Assembly (NCBI GenBank): GCA_940671915.1
Contig: CALNVZ010003426.1
Location: forward strand, 11,234,004-11,298,003
Direction: 5' to 3'
Origin: Paracentrotus lividus
Lineage: Eukaryota; Echinodermata; Echinoidea; Camarodonta; Echinidae
Length of the DNA: 64,000 bases
The notes under the pieces are model-generated. The model saw nothing but the letters and a program-made list of their open reading frames with translations. It was not told the DNA's origin and did no database searches. Positions within the stretch are counted from its first letter, which is position 1. Each line of letters opens with the position of its first letter. Below are positions 24,261-37,500 of this stretch, in pieces. Position numbers and translations under genes: made by a program.

Positions 24261-25587
24261 AAATATTTCGATAAAAAACAAACAAACAAACAAACAAAAC
24301 AAAACAAAAAACAAACTAGGAGCCACATAAACACATTGTAGAATTTGCAGGGGAAAAGAATCATTTGAAAAAATATATACTTTTCGGCTTTCGATTGAAT
24401 CAATTCTTTCTTCACTTCATATCATGTTTTTTTTACTAATGATAATAATAACAGATCCGTATAAAGCACCCTTCCTGATAAATCTGCTCAAGGTGCTCTA
24501 AAAAAGTACTAGTCAAAATAGTAAAAGTATAACTCAAAAGAGAAAAAAAAAGTACTGCATAATTATTACGAATCTTGGAAAGGTAATGTGGTTTTAAGGG
24601 TTAGGAGTCGAGTGAGACGAGTTGGAGAGTCGAGTCCATGTCTGAAATTTGTCGAGGGAAAAATATTACCCGGACCGTGTCGTAAAGACCCCGAAATATA
24701 AATGACGTGTTACGTGGAAACTAGGAATTCGGGACGACACGCCCTTGACTAGTTACGTAACCGCCAGTGCCTAACCCCAGTATGTCAATAATATCATGTT
24801 GTTCAGAGGGATTAGTAATGTGTCTTCATTAGCAGAGCATGTTAATTAATAACCAAACTCTACTTCAACTATCTACTGATTGCTAATTTCATTGGTATGC
24901 TTATTTAGCGCACTGTGCACCGTTTGGATCAATGGCTTTTCCGGGCATAAAAAAAACTCCTTTTAAAAAAAGTTTAACTTTTTATAGTCGATGTCGTATG
25001 GTATATATATATATATATATTATGAATGTATAATATAGGAATATTATTTCCATTGTGCAATACACACGATTTCCTTTTGGTAAAAATAAGTAGGACCTAA
25101 TATTAAGTAAAGTTAGGCAGTCAAGCAGAAGAAATTCGTACAAACTCTCTCCATTGCGTGCATTTATTGGGTTGCATGAAAAAAAAGCCACTCTCCCTTT
25201 ATTATGTTTAGTAACAATCAAAGATATACATTATGTAGAGTTTCGGTTTGCCTAATATTATTGTTCTTTGATTGGAATTCCAATAAGTGTATAAAGTATA
25301 ATTGCAGTTATATCCTTTATACATTTCGAATATTCAATGGTGATCAACCTTTCCAGATAATGTTCTTACTTTTTACAACTGTATGCCCTTTTAATTATTT
25401 TGCTGGACGTTTTGCCAAGGAAAATGTATATATCTTCTTATGCTTTCCTTTGTCTTAATTTCAGTTACCCTAGCTTCACTCTATTTATTGTGATTTTCAC
25501 CAACACAGCCATGATACATTTAAGCTCTATAAAATATTAATCGCGAAGGTCAAACCTAAAAATAAATTTTTGTTAAACTTTGATAAA

Positions 25588-25612
25588 ATAATAATAATAA
25601 TAATAATATTTA
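25588..25612. repeat. (ATA)n run, possible SINE/LINE tail
   Basis: A run of ATA triplets followed by 'caatgcgccttacatgtt'. On the minus strand this reads as the GGCGC...ATTATTATT type of tail seen at the end of the SINE at 54355-54641; a similar fragment with an ATA run lies near 24438-24500. Confidence 0.4.
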
Positions 25613-25964
25613 GCAATACCAATGCGCCTTACATGTTTACAGAAATAATTATTTTTAAATCGCAAGTAAGTTAAATGTCTAGAAAACAAAATACATTGAT
25701 ATCATACACTATACAAAGTAAACTTACAAATTAACACATACAATATGTAAATAAACATTATAAACAAAAGAACAAAAAAATAATAGTGAAGGTTTAAAGG
25801 AAAATGACGTTGATAATGTTATAATAGCGTCGCTTGAGAGATGTTTTCCGATATATTGTGAAATGTAAATTTCATAAACTGCCATTTATTCAGAATTTTT
25901 TTTTATTACTCTACTTGCGCATTCGATATATCATCAGTCATCATATTTTATACAAATGTATTAA

Positions 25965-26416
25965 AGGGATGCAGTAACATTGAATGATATTCAAATCCAT
26001 TTTATTCGATTTAGCGTATTTTGCCAACATAATTATAAATACTTAGGTCAGTCTGGTATCTCTTCAAAATTGCATGCTAATTGCTTGCTTTACCTTCGAG
26101 ATATCAATGATTTCATACTCAAATTTTATACACCAACACCGGATGGTTTATAAAACCATGTGCTTTTGCACATAGCACAAAATACACCTATTTCCTGTTG
26201 TATAGTACCCGTCTCTAGTGGGCTGGTGAGCAAGCAGCAGAGGGTACTTGTGTTCGGCTGTATGCTTGGCATTGTTTGTTACACTGTTTTAAGGTAGTAA
26301 ATGACTTCCATTTGAACTGAAACTTTCAGTAATATAGTTTGTTTTCACTGTTGGAACAATATAATTTTATTAATCTTGATCTGATTGCTCTTGTTTTTGA
26401 AAGTTACTAAATCCCT
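25965..26416. mobile_element. TTAA-flanked MITE, AGGGATGCAGTAAC family, copy 2
   Basis: TTAA at 25961-25964 and 26417-26420; left end AGGGATGCAGTAACATTG, right end reversed AGGGATTTAGTAAC. It is collinear with 2133-2562 through most of its length. Confidence 0.8.
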
Positions 26417-26781
26417 TTAAATTAACATCTTACTTCTTTAATAACCACGCAAAGTGTAATTCATGGAACTTACTATACACTGAATATTGCAGAGCAGGTG
26501 ATAAAAACGTCACAGAATTTAAAATCAAATTATCTAATTATTTGATGGATTTTATCTGGTTGGACGTCTCTCACCCCATTCGATCATTTTGCCTGGTTAT
26601 TCCATTGCTTTTCCAAAAACATCGAATTTCTATTCACATTAATATACATCAACATGCATATAATGTGCTATACCCGCGATTAAACGAGACATACACACAT
26701 AACACACATACAGATCAACATTCTCAAATATCATTGATTGTCAAGAATTATAAAAATGATAAAACTTTTAAAAAGACTTAC

Positions 26782-26870
26782 CTTGATTTCGCGATTTGAA
26801 AAGAAGTTAACAAGACTGCCTTAGCCCAGTGGTGTGAAGTGGTTGAAGTTCGTCGAACTGTGTGCGTTTC
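26782..26870 (-). other. Probable untranslated first exon of the tetraspanin gene
   Basis: A strong donor reads aatcaag then gtaagtc on the minus strand at 26782/26781. It is upstream of the acceptor at 23259-23260 that precedes the tetraspanin ATG, so the pair would form a 3.5 kb 5' UTR intron. The 5' limit is a guess; no TATA box was identified. Confidence 0.45.
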
Positions 26871-29176
26871 GAAATGACCGTCCCGAAAGAATGGTTTAAT
26901 GGTTTAAGTATGCATTGGTCATCGGAGGCCGTTACCAATAGCAAACAAATGATAAAAATCTTACTAAAACCCCAGGCATATTACAATACTGACTCCAACA
27001 CAATAACTCATATGCGTAATCTTCGCTATGTATTATTTCGATGGTTCTGTAGTCACACTGGTGTCCAGTTGTGTCTGTGTAGATTGGTTTTAAAAAAAGG
27101 GCGCGGTATGATAGGTGTACGGACGTTCCAAACAGAATGACCAGTTCGCCCAAAACGGATCGTTCCATAACGTTAAGACCTAACACAACTGAGATGTGAT
27201 GACACCTCTCTCTAATCTTAATCATAACCTTAACAATATTCGTAACCCTACACCTACAGGTCAGTGGTATCAGATGTCAGGTTTTGGATACCTAACAATA
27301 GGTTATAGACCTAAAATCCCTAAACCATAATCGCATAAAAAAATAATGATAATAATAATCAAAATGATTTGGCATCATTCGTCAACCTATAATTCGAGAA
27401 AAGGACACGGTTTGCTTTTAAGGAGGAAAATATAAATGAAATAATAATGATTTTGTCACTTTCTTCTTGTGTATGTGTTTTTGTGTGGGTGTGTGTGTGT
27501 ATGTGTGTGTGTGAAAATGTGATAATCTCTTCCAGCTTCTTGGTGCAGGTGACATATTCCAGTCTTCTAAAAGTCTGTTATTCAGTCCAGCATCAAACGA
27601 TATAATCCATATGAGGAAAAAAAACAACAAAAAACAAAAAACAAAAAAACAAAAAACAAAAAACAAAAAACGATACCACAAAAAGCTTGGAGGATGTCTT
27701 ACATATCTTACATTACATCTTCTTTCCTGCACCATGAACCATCACCCCATCCCGACTTCCATGAACGTACTACTAGGGAAAGATACAAAGCTACAATTAT
27801 GAATGCAATGCGTGTTCATCCATGAATAACATATATACCCGATACATCTAAAATTTCAAACAGGAAACTCAAACTTTTATCAATCATATTTTTTTGTTTC
27901 ATATCATCCTCACATCACTCGACTCTGGAAAATTTCCCCCAAAGCATCGTTCATATCCTTTACAAAATTAAACAGTACTAATGCTTTGATTTTTTTAAAC
28001 TCATTTATTTCGCCTTATTTTCACAGAGAAGCTCCATCAGTATTTACAAGGTGCCATGCATGCAATTACAAATGATATTACATAGGCCTAATTAGCAAAT
28101 TTACAAAACAGTTACGAACATATATTCAAGTCCAAAGTAAATACAATGATTATTTTTTTATAAAGGAGCTATGACGGTACAGGTATCGGAATAGGTACAA
28201 GATCAGTGTAATTCTTTAAAACGTCAAATCTATTATAAACTAATTCATCACACAGTCTCAACAATGGTATAAGATGCCATTGCCTCATAATCATAAATTG
28301 ATTAAATTGAAACCAATTCATGAACCCAAAATTATTGTTTTACGCTCACATGTTCCAGAGTGATAACTTATCTTTTGATAAGATACCAACGCCTTTAAGG
28401 ATGTCAATTTTTGTAATTCACGCATTTTTGAAAAGTCACTCTCTTTTTCACATGTAAATATACAGTCTATAAAACAAAACATCTATTAATTTATAAAATT
28501 ACAATAAAATGTTTTTCATGGTAAGGTTAATAGTCTTTCTGAAATTTGGAACGTAAAAGATGTAAACCAGTTCACGATTACAGACTAGAACATAAAGTTA
28601 CAATGTAGAACAAAACAAAGAGATTTGTCCTTACTCATTGTCCAGGCAGGACAAAACTTTGAGAATAGAGTTTTTTTTTAAATTTAGTTGCCATGATATG
28701 GAACGCTCTTACAAATTATATAAGAGAATATAAATAAAGGAGAACTTTTAGGCTAGCAGTTAAGACAATTCTTCTTGCAGAATATATTCATATGTAATTA
28801 ACTTCATTAACTTCATATGTAAAAAGTGATGTAAAAAGTGTAAATTTGGTAAAACTATGATACAATGATAATATATTTTGTTCTTTACTCACTGTATTAA
28901 AGTATGTACATATGTTTGACTGGTGTCGTCTTCTAAATATTATACAATTAACAATCTATTATTGGTATCGTTATGTAGGGACTATGTAAGATTAAACTTC
29001 GATTTCTGAATTGAAAAGTGTTATGCAGCCTACATAGTGTGTTGTATTATATTCCACGTGGTTTCGTTCCACCTGTTATCACATGGACATCATTTGAATA
29101 ACGTATTAATGATTCCTCTTCAAATGAGAATGTGGACTATATTCTGACGTGGATCTTGGCTTATAAGCATTGGTAC

Positions 29177-29285
29177 AAGGGGGTCTTCCAACGAGTTCTC
29201 GGTCCCACAAGTCCTCGATCCCACGAGGCCGAGTATTTTTCCCACGAGTCCTCGGTCCCACGAGTCCTCGGTCACACGAGGCCGA
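29177..29285. repeat. Array of CCACGAGTCCTCGGTCC units, both orientations
   Basis: Four to five variants of tcccacgagtcctcggtccc lie head to tail, with internal complementarity (cgag/ctcg). A related array occurs at 33045-33135. The encoded frames on both strands (29120-29344) only reflect this repeat. Confidence 0.7.
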
Positions 29286-30164
29286 ATTTTCTCATATCGC
29301 ATATTTTGTTCATTAGGATGTTTGTCTGCGTCAAAAATTGACAAAATTTATAATGGAAATGTCTCCAATGAAGACTTAATTCATGTTTTGTAAGTTGTGA
29401 TTAATACAACGGGCATTGGTTTGCTGCAGCTTTGGTAAATCGGGGCAATATTATGATTCATACTTGAATAGCATTATGCTACCCTGAGGGGGCCCACGGG
29501 GCACTGGCCCCGGATAGGGGAAAAGGGGCGCCGCAAAGGATGAAAGGAAATAGTAGAGAGAGAGAAAGAGAGAGAGAGAAAGAGGGGAAAGGAGAGAGAG
29601 GGGAAAAAGGGGGTAAGAAGACAAAAAGGAAAAGGGCAAAAAAAAAAAAAAAAAAAGTGGGAAGAAAAGAAGAGCCGAGAGAGAAGAAATATAGCGAGAA
29701 CTGCATACCCCTCTATTAGATAAAAGTATTCTAAGCCAATTCATTTTATGTTAAAGATTTGTCCACTCTGCAAATATTATTATATTAAAAATGCAATTAT
29801 AAGTATAAATACAAATACAAATAAAATGTAGGATATATAGACTAATAGAAAATAGAGCTCTATGAAGAAAAAGATTAATAATAATTTCCCTGGAAATACT
29901 CAAATAAGTATAGGCCTAAAAATACATAAAAATATGATAAAAAAGCAATTAGTCGAGACTATGCATTTACGCCAAGTCTTATTCATTTCTCTCCAGTTGT
30001 TAAGGACCTCCGTTTTCATCAGGGGTATCATTTACAAAAAATATATATCCTGACGAAGACGCAGGTCTGTCGAAAATTTGACATGAAATGAATAAAGAGA
30101 GAGGATTATCCCATGTAAATTTAGAGCGGCATGTTTCCGAACATAATCCAGTGAATACATTATT

Positions 30165-30915
30165 TTTAAACAAAGGTGTTTTTGGCTTGACAATCTTAAA
30201 GCTTACGATTACATAACATCAATCACGACAAAAATGCAATTCACGAGTAGGTTCAAACTATTGTTCTCCATTCTTTAATTACAGGCTTATTGATACCTCG
30301 TTACTATAAGAACCAAGATATGGTCTATTCTTATAGATTACTGGTGAATGCCGGGCTAACCCAACAGCAGTGAATACAAGGTGAATAGCATCGAGTGAAT
30401 AACATGCGCATTGCGAAAAGGACATCATATATTATTTGTATTATCTGTATGTGAATTCTATTTAATGAGCAAACTGTAAGAAGCAGATCCGATATACCCC
30501 GTAAACTGAAGTTTTGATGATAATGCGATCTCCTTCATGTGATATGAATGTGAGTACTCTTTTTGAATTCCTTATTTTTCAGTTCATAGATATCGTTATT
30601 TTTTCACATGGATTAATACTATAATCACCAACGCGAAACAAATTCTGTCTTGCCAAATAAATTAATTTATAAATTGCGTGTGAGTTACTGACAACGATAA
30701 TAGCAACATTAAATAATGAATTCAACTTCTAATTCTAAGAATATATGTGCAACTATTTCGTTTAACATTACTATCTGAAAGAACAGAATCATATTGGATT
30801 AGAGGCGCGATTCGCGGATTTCTGAGGTGGCTCTCAAGAAAGAATATGCGTAGAAAAATCAAAAATAGGAAGGCCTACAACAAACAAGAACAATGATGAT
30901 GCAAGCCATTTGGCG
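30165..30915. repeat. Dispersed repeat shared with 52990-53745
   Basis: About 750 bp is collinear with 52990-53745 (for example 'tttggcttgacaatct', 'gaataacatgcgcattgcga', 'gaaaaggacatca', 'atgatgatgcaagccat'). Parts also occur at 43390-43640. It appears to be the internal region of a transposon family whose other copies carry the CTAGC palindrome arrays. Confidence 0.6.
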
Positions 30916-30929
30916 GGGAAGCCGGGGGA

Positions 30930-31112
30930 CAGTGGAGTCAATAAATACCCCTGGAATACCAAATTACTCAAATTGTCAAAATTTCCTAATAGTCCAATGT
31001 CGGTAACATACTGATCACCAAAAGATTGACGAAACTCATACATTTATTAGCAAAATTCAAAAAACTTAAAAGATGTCAGACATTTTGCGGACATTGTATA
31101 TTTATATATCAT
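30930..31112. repeat. Solo right arm of the CAGTTGTCCGC element
   Basis: Sequence from 'aatacccctggaataccaaa' to 'attttgcggacattgta' matches the right arm of the complete element at 50552-52223. No left arm follows, so this is a truncated copy. Confidence 0.65.
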
Positions 31113-32782
31113 ACATAATATTTATTATATGTAATGTAATGATTATATTATATGATATATTTATATATAATTATATGATATTTATATTATAGATTATTAT
31201 ATTATGTTATATATTATATTATATTATATATTTACGCCAGGTGATTACTTTATGCATACATATCATTATATCATCTAGTATGGTAAACTTAAAGAGAATA
31301 GAGGGCGCTAAACCATATCTACTCAAAGCGAACGCTCCCATTTACTTTTTCCTGTTTTTGGCAGTTTTTTCACTTTATTTTATCTTTTTGGGCAGAGCAA
31401 TCTACCTTTCAAAGAAATGATCAAATTTGATTGAGTACGCTCACAGTCTGATTTTTTCAGAAATAGGGAATAACTTATTGCAAAAGGGAAAAAAAAAGTC
31501 CTGTCACTTGAATCAATTCGAAAGCCTGGTCAGAATCATATTCCTGTACAATATGGCCAATTTGAGCCAGAAACAGCTCATGCGCTTCAAAAGTCTTGCT
31601 CCTCAATGACGCATAATTATATTACACTTTAATGATCACACGGTTTTTAAAAGGTTGAATTCTCAGCTTCCATTATGGTATATTATTTTAATTGGTCTAA
31701 AAAAAGTCTGTCACTTTGAACCTATTATAAGAGGATTTTTTTTCTCGATTGGTCAATGTTTAACGCAAATCACATGCATATCGCATAGAAAATAATGCGA
31801 ACGGCGTCTTTGGCGAGAGATCTCTTGGTTGGAGAGCATCAATCTATGTAAAATACAGTGTTCTGATTACAACTTCAGCACAAATCCATGTTATAAGGCT
31901 TTCCAAAATGTCTTTTTTCCTCCATCTGGTCTGAAGCATCTCTAATTAAAACCATGAGAAAAAGTTCATAAATTCTTTCACCTCCTCCAGTATTTGCTCC
32001 ATCACCGGACAGGCGATACCATTCGAATGCAGGGAAGTCTTCTTACGCGAGTTTTTGTATTGCAGCCAGCTGTATAGATTCTGCGCTTCTCGGCCCGTAT
32101 TTCCAACGTCTCTTTATTGCGTCTGGCCTCTTAGATAATGGACGCGCCTTGTTTATATTACGATTTAATGCCACACATTGGTAAACGTTTACTTTTACAT
32201 TTTACATAGATAGAATTGAATGATGCGCCCAAATTTTTACGTAACAAAGATATATGTGTACTAAGGTTGCAGGTTTGCAAATTCGAATATCTAGATGAAT
32301 ATTACATCTGTCTTTGTTTACATTATATTACGGTTTAAGCGCTCTGCACTTATGCAACATTATTGGAAGACGAAAGAAGAAGAAAAGTAAACAATACATT
32401 ATGATTTTGGTATAAGAGAATAACAAAGAACGGAAGATAAAACGAAAAACGTTAATATATTTGCTCTCAATTATTCAAATATATTTCTTTCATTTTTTAT
32501 AGTAATATATACATGTAATAAATGTTAATTGTTAATTTTTTTTCCTTCGGTCTCAAAAGAGTCATCATGGACAGTCATAGGGTATGGTTAGGGGTCAATC
32601 GGCCTGCTCGTCTATTTTATTTCATTTTTTTTTTCTTTTTTTTTTTTTTTTTTTTTTTGGCTAGGGGGGGGGGCCTGCATCCGCGCCTGCAAATATGACC
32701 AGTTGTGTGCCGTAACAAGGTTGGTCAGCCTTGTATGATTCATTTCATTCATTACCTTTTTTCTTTTCTTTTTTTTCTACAG

Positions 32783-33023
32783 GATTCTCACAAATTATGG
32801 TGTGGGCTCCACCAAACTGGAAGGGAAAATGGGGGACCGTTTGTTTGGACTGACGGGACACCAGTTGATTATTATCTTGGAGACCAAATGAACAAATAAC
32901 GAATTTAATGTTTTACCTTTGCATGGCATACTTGGCGAAAAATCATGGATCGACATCCCTTGTACCAGTGGGTTTATCAATAGCTTTATGTGCAAAATAC
33001 CATTATCGTATAGTGATTCGTAG
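32783..33023 (+). pseudogene. C-type lectin domain last exon, frameshifted
   Basis: A good acceptor (pyrimidine tract, ctacag at 32777-32782) is followed by DSHKLWCGLHQTGRENGG and PFVWTDGTPVDY, typical of the C-terminal half of a C-type lectin domain. The frame then ends at TAA (32897-32899). The rest of the domain continues in another frame as GILGEKSWIDIPC and INSFMCKI up to TAG at 33023. The shift lies near GDPNE, where a single missing base would explain it. Upstream lectin exons on this strand were not found. Related by wording (VWTDGTPV, SWIDIPC) to the exon at 41136-41372, so probably a decayed relative of that gene. Confidence 0.75.
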
Positions 33024-33044
33024 TACCGTGTACCGGGGAGGGTC

Positions 33045-33135
33045 CAGAGTCCTCGGTCCTACGAGTCCTCGATCCACGATCCGAGGTACCACGATTCAGA
33101 GAATTTTCCACGAGTCCTCGGTCCCACGAGTCCGT
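33045..33135. repeat. Second CACGAGTCCTCGG inverted array
   Basis: Variants of gagtcctcggtcc and their complements follow the lectin pseudo-exon directly; same repeat type as 29177-29285. Confidence 0.6.
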
Positions 33136-33556
33136 CTCCGCAAAATGAGATGCCACTTTATTCGCCATGCTAGTGCCTATGGTATTAACCACAACTAAAT
33201 TAATTATGCTGACGAATACACTTTTCAAAATGAATACACTTTTCAAAATGTTTCATCGATGTTGGAAACATCCTGATAAGAGAAAATATGGATGGTGTTT
33301 CTTTTTAAAGAATGTAGTTCTTTGGTTTTACATGAAAAATTAAGATTTACATCCTTCAGAAATCCTAAATACATCCTTATCAAATAATTTACATTCAAAT
33401 CTAATCTCGAATTTGAGAAATCCTAATTCATGAATCCCGAACAGGGGCATCGCTCAATTCAAAAGGTGGGGGATGGCATGTACAATCACCCCCCCCCCAA
33501 CTTTCGCGGGTGATATGTATTTTTTTAAAGCTGAAATGGGCTTTCCACACTCGTTT

Positions 33557-35148
33557 CAGGCCCGTAACTAGAATTTTTACGGGGGGGTTCGAAATCTGAA
33601 AAAGTGGACCTTTTTCAAGGCTATTTTTTCGAGCGCGAAGCACGAACCGAAAATTTTGAGTTAAACTTGGAGTAAACTATGCATTATCATGATTATAGAC
33701 TCTATTTAGTATCCACGAGCATGAAGCTCAAAACTGGGGTTAATTGTGCATTATAGACCTTACTTATAGTATCCGCGAGCGCGAAGCGCGAGCTGAAAAT
33801 TTTAGGAATCTTAATGGCTTTTATTGTTTATTTTTCATTTAGTAATGAATATAAAGGAATGCGAGCGCGAAGCCGAGCTCAAAAGTTTGAGACAAAAATT
33901 GGACTTAATTATGCAATATAGAGCCCATTTAGTATCCACGGCTGAAAGTTTTGAGCTAAAATTGTGCCTTATAGACTCTTATAGGATCCATGTTGAAGAT
34001 ACATAATAATCTTGGCTCATTAATAATCTTTGCTATGAATATTTTGTGGCTGCAGGCCCCTAGCCCACCCCAATCTACCCCAAACACAATTACACCAATT
34101 CTTTTGACAAGTTTGTCTCCAGCAGAGGGCACTTGATCCAAGTTTTTTTTTAAATATTAATTGTTTGTTAATTTTAACAGTGCAGGGCCGCAAAGCGACC
34201 GAGCAGGAAAATTTGGGGTTTTAAAGACATAATGAAGTAAAGAAAGGGGCACTTTTTAATATAGTAAGTGACACTTTTTAAGAAATTGTCCATGGGACTT
34301 TTTTAAAGAGTATGAAAGCTTTCTTTTAGTATAAAAATGGCAAGAAAAGGGGCACTTTAAGAGTGCATAAAAAGTGGGGGCACTGTGCCCCCTGCCCCCC
34401 CGGTTCCCGACTCTGTTAGACCCCAATACCCTCAAAGCGCTAAGCGCGAGTAGAAAACTTTGAGCTCAAAATTGTAGTTTATTGTGCATTATGTACCCTA
34501 TTTAGTATCCGCGAGCACGAAGCGCGAGCCGAAAAATTAGGATTTTAAAGACATATGGAGTGACAAGGGGCCATTTTAGTATTAAAAGTGCCCCCTTTTT
34601 AAACAGAAATTGTCCACGGGACTTTTCAAAACTCTGAAAGGCTTCTTTTAGTATAAAGATGACACTTTTTTTAGCTAAGAAGAGGGACACTCTTTCGTCA
34701 TGAATAGGGGCACTTTTTGGGTGGATGAAAGAGTGGGGGTCACTGTGCCCCCTGCCCCCCCCCCCGGTTCCACCGTCTCTGCAACTAAGCATTATTTGTG
34801 TAAGTTTCCTAAATTTGAAGATAACAGCATTTAAAAAATATATAAAATAGAACACAAATGCAAACGAAAACATTCTTGCGAAATGGTTTAAGTGTGATTC
34901 TTGCGTAATTTTTCTGAAAAACATGATTATCATCCCCAAAATAAAAATTTTGCGAGCGCAAAGCGCGAGCGAAAGGTTTTACATACATGTAGTGGGACTG
35001 AAAGGAAAGTGTTTTAATCTTCCTTTCTTGTATATCTATTCAGAATCTGCTGCATTTCTGCATTTTTTGGTCAAGCGGACCCTGCTCGCCTGCGGGGGGT
35101 TCGTTCGAACCCCCCGAACCACCCCCCCCCTCCCTGGCTACGGGCCTG
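33557..35148. mobile_element. hAT-like element with CAGGCCCGTA ends and GCGCGAAGCGCGAGC repeats
   Basis: Left end CAGGCCCGTAACTAG and right end ctggctacgggcctg are inverted; next inward, ggggggttcgaa and ttcgaaccccccg also pair. Between them a motif like 'gagcgcgaagcgcgagc' followed by 'gaaaattttgagc' recurs at least six times (near 33630, 33775, 33860, 34440, 34510, 34950), and two longer segments ('gccccctgccccccc' type) are repeated. No transposase frame is evident. Flanking cgttt on both sides is only a partial target duplication. Confidence 0.65.
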
Positions 35149-35192
35149 CGTTTTTCTTCCATGGTACTCTAACAATTTTCGCTCGAGCTTAT

Positions 35193-35242
35193 TATGTTAT
35201 TTTATTTATTATATTATTATTATCATATTATTATTATTATTA

Positions 35243-35311
<69 letters not shown>
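35193..35311. repeat. (ATT)n microsatellite
   Basis: About 120 bases of ATT/TTA triplets with few interruptions; the poly-Leu/Tyr/Ile frames here are artefacts. Confidence 0.95.
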
Positions 35312-35313
<2 letters not shown>

Positions 35314-35439
35314 CAAAATCCAGATTATTTATTATTATCTATTATATTTTTAAAAAACATAGAGTTTCACCTATTGGCAGTCATCAAACAAAAAAACAAA
35401 TAGTCGGGATATATGCATTTACGCCAAAGTTCTTTATTC

Positions 35440-35464
35440 NNNNNNNNNNNNNNNNNNNNNNNNN
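35440..35464. other. Assembly gap (25 N)
   Basis: Twenty-five unspecified bases. True length is unknown, so elements near this point cannot be followed across it. Confidence 0.99.
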
Positions 35465-37253
35465 TTTATCTTGACTGTGTGCTCACTCTATCCTGACTGC
35501 ACAGATTATTCATTTTTCATTACAGAAAGGTCTGTCAATGGCAATTTACTCTTTGATGTGTACTCATTCGTGCATTACTTGACGAGTCAATCTAATTTTC
35601 ATACAAAATGTAGTCAACATGTGTAACAACATTCCTGCCAAGTTATTAAGCGGAAGACATTTTCGTTAATAAGTTATGCTATTTTATTCATGATGGAGTT
35701 GCTTTTTGTCAGCTTTTGTTGTTTCAATTTCATCCCCACCCTGGCACAATTCGAAATTTGCATCTTCACAAACAATGCGTCGTGTTCATCCAAGCGTAAA
35801 GACATACCACACAAAAATGGTACCAGAAGATGCGGGAGGAGTTACTCTTTCAGAATATGAAAAATAATTTAGGGTTTATAAATTTGTTTTCTTTTTTATT
35901 GACATTTTTCTAGCTGTAAATTTTTTTTTGACTCACTCGGTGTAATACACTGTCCGTCATAAAGGTGGAATATTGCCGCTATAGCGACATGATTTTGCTC
36001 TGATTTTAATTTCTTGAATATGTTGTCCCTGGTTTTACTTTTTTGGAACCTGGCTATATCTTGGACATTCTCCCAACCCTTCGCGTGGACCTTTTTCCAA
36101 AAACGTTTTGTCAGCCCCCGTGATGCCCATTTTTGTCATTTTTTTTTCATTTTTGGGCCCCTTTTTGTTTTCCCGGCCGAAGTCCTACCCCCAGGAAACG
36201 CGACTGAGGTGTACTGTTTTATATTGTTCTTTAAGTTAAATCTATATTTCTGGGGACAGGCTAAGGTCTCTTGTCTAGGGGAGGGTTTGAAGTAAAAAAA
36301 TGACATTGGTGAAAATTCGGAATATTTTATTTCATCTTTATGCTGAAAACAAAAGAAAATCATTTCCCCTTAAATTTTGTTTAGCCTTGATGACAAGGCT
36401 CTAAATAGTCATTATTGATAATATTTTATTTTATATTCTTGTGTTTAGTGTTGGTACAATACAATTTGAGGGAAGATGAGAAGGAAAAATTTCCATTCTG
36501 GTGTATATAAATGAATGAAGTAAGTAATTGAACAGCTCATTCCAAATAAATTTTGACCCCTCCCCCTAGAATCTAAAAATGTCAGTCTCGAAGCCGTTAA
36601 CCACTAATCACTTTTAGCGCAATTAAATTTAAAAATGAAACAATAACCAATATTCTCCACCTCAGAACGGTGTTTGTGCTTGTGGGGGCAAACTTTTTGG
36701 ATAGGACTTTGAAAGGAATCTTGATGCGGCTCCGCCACTTTAATTCATTATAATGTATTTACAAAAAAAAAAAAATGTGAAAACAAAAAAAAGGGCCCTC
36801 CAAAAGTATAAGAAAAAATGACCGAAAAAAAAGCCATCTTCTCGCACAAGGGTGTTAAACAAAACTTTGTCGACACCAGAAAAATCCCCGGGGAAAGGGT
36901 TGAATTGGAGAAATCGTACCAAGATTATAACCCTTAGGCTCCTAGAAAGTGAAAAGCCGCGCGCGGAGGGACCAAAGCACATTTCAAGACAATAATAACG
37001 GCTCCTATCTAAATCGTTTGCGGAGGCGCGAGAGCGTGGAATGCTTCGTTTGAGCTCAGAAAAAAATTATTTCTACCTTAAATATGACGAAACACGGACT
37101 GGGTGTATAATAGTATTATATAATATATCATTACATTAATTAATATTTAGTAACATACAATTTATTATCAGTCGTGAATATGAAATACATATTATAATAT
37201 AATCCAGTACAATACTATTAATAAATATATGTATGATATATATTATATATGCA

Positions 37254-37500
37254 GTTGTCCGCAAAATGGGTGCGGAGCGAGTCGTTCGTGTTTGAATTCG
37301 CATTTAATAATGATAGTTTCGTCTATATCTTCTGGTGATCAGTCTGTACCGACATATATTTGGAACTATTGGAAATTTGACATTTTGAAAAGTTAATTAT
37401 GGTTAGGTATCCAACAGAGTGTTTTATTTTATTGGTACAGATTTACGAAAACGTCATGCTCATAAGACATACCCTAAAGGTGTGCCAGAAGTATAACATT
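37254..37500. repeat. Solo left arm of the CAGTTGTCCGC element
   Basis: CAGTTGTCCGCAAAATGGG at the start, then diverged sequence with 'ttctggtgatcagtctgt' and 'acgaaaacgtcatgctcata', matches the left arm of 50552-52223. No right arm. Confidence 0.6.

Larger units (their letters stand above)
26890..32782. other. Intergenic region, no gene identified
   Basis: AT-rich DNA between the tetraspanin 5' end and the lectin pseudo-exon. It contains simple repeats (GT near 27485-27513, C(A)n near 27619-27670, GA near 29555-29615, an AT-only stretch 31095-31235), a short inverted array at 29177-29285 and part of a dispersed repeat. Open frames of 60-105 codons here lack motifs and mostly fall in simple sequence. 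Confidence 0.5.

Noticed and set aside
26862..27225. Overlapping 92- and 97-codon frames on opposite strands
   Set aside because: No motif, no coding-like bias, both strands equally open; treated as chance upstream of the tetraspanin gene.
31980..32200. Open stretch of about 60 codons without ATG (contains FCIAASCIDSALLGPYF)
   Set aside because: No splice-site pair, domain or second exon supports it; other frames are equally open.
34502..34939. 145-codon minus frame
   Set aside because: Lies in the hAT-like element and is built of its internal repeats; no domain recognised.
34923..35474. 183-codon plus frame
   Set aside because: Consists of an (ATT)n repeat and runs into the N gap.
36014..36990. 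Frames with Phe-rich content and a weak inverted pair between 36080-36190 and 36780-36870
   Set aside because: Pairing is mostly poly(T)/poly(A) with low specificity; ends and target duplication could not be defined.
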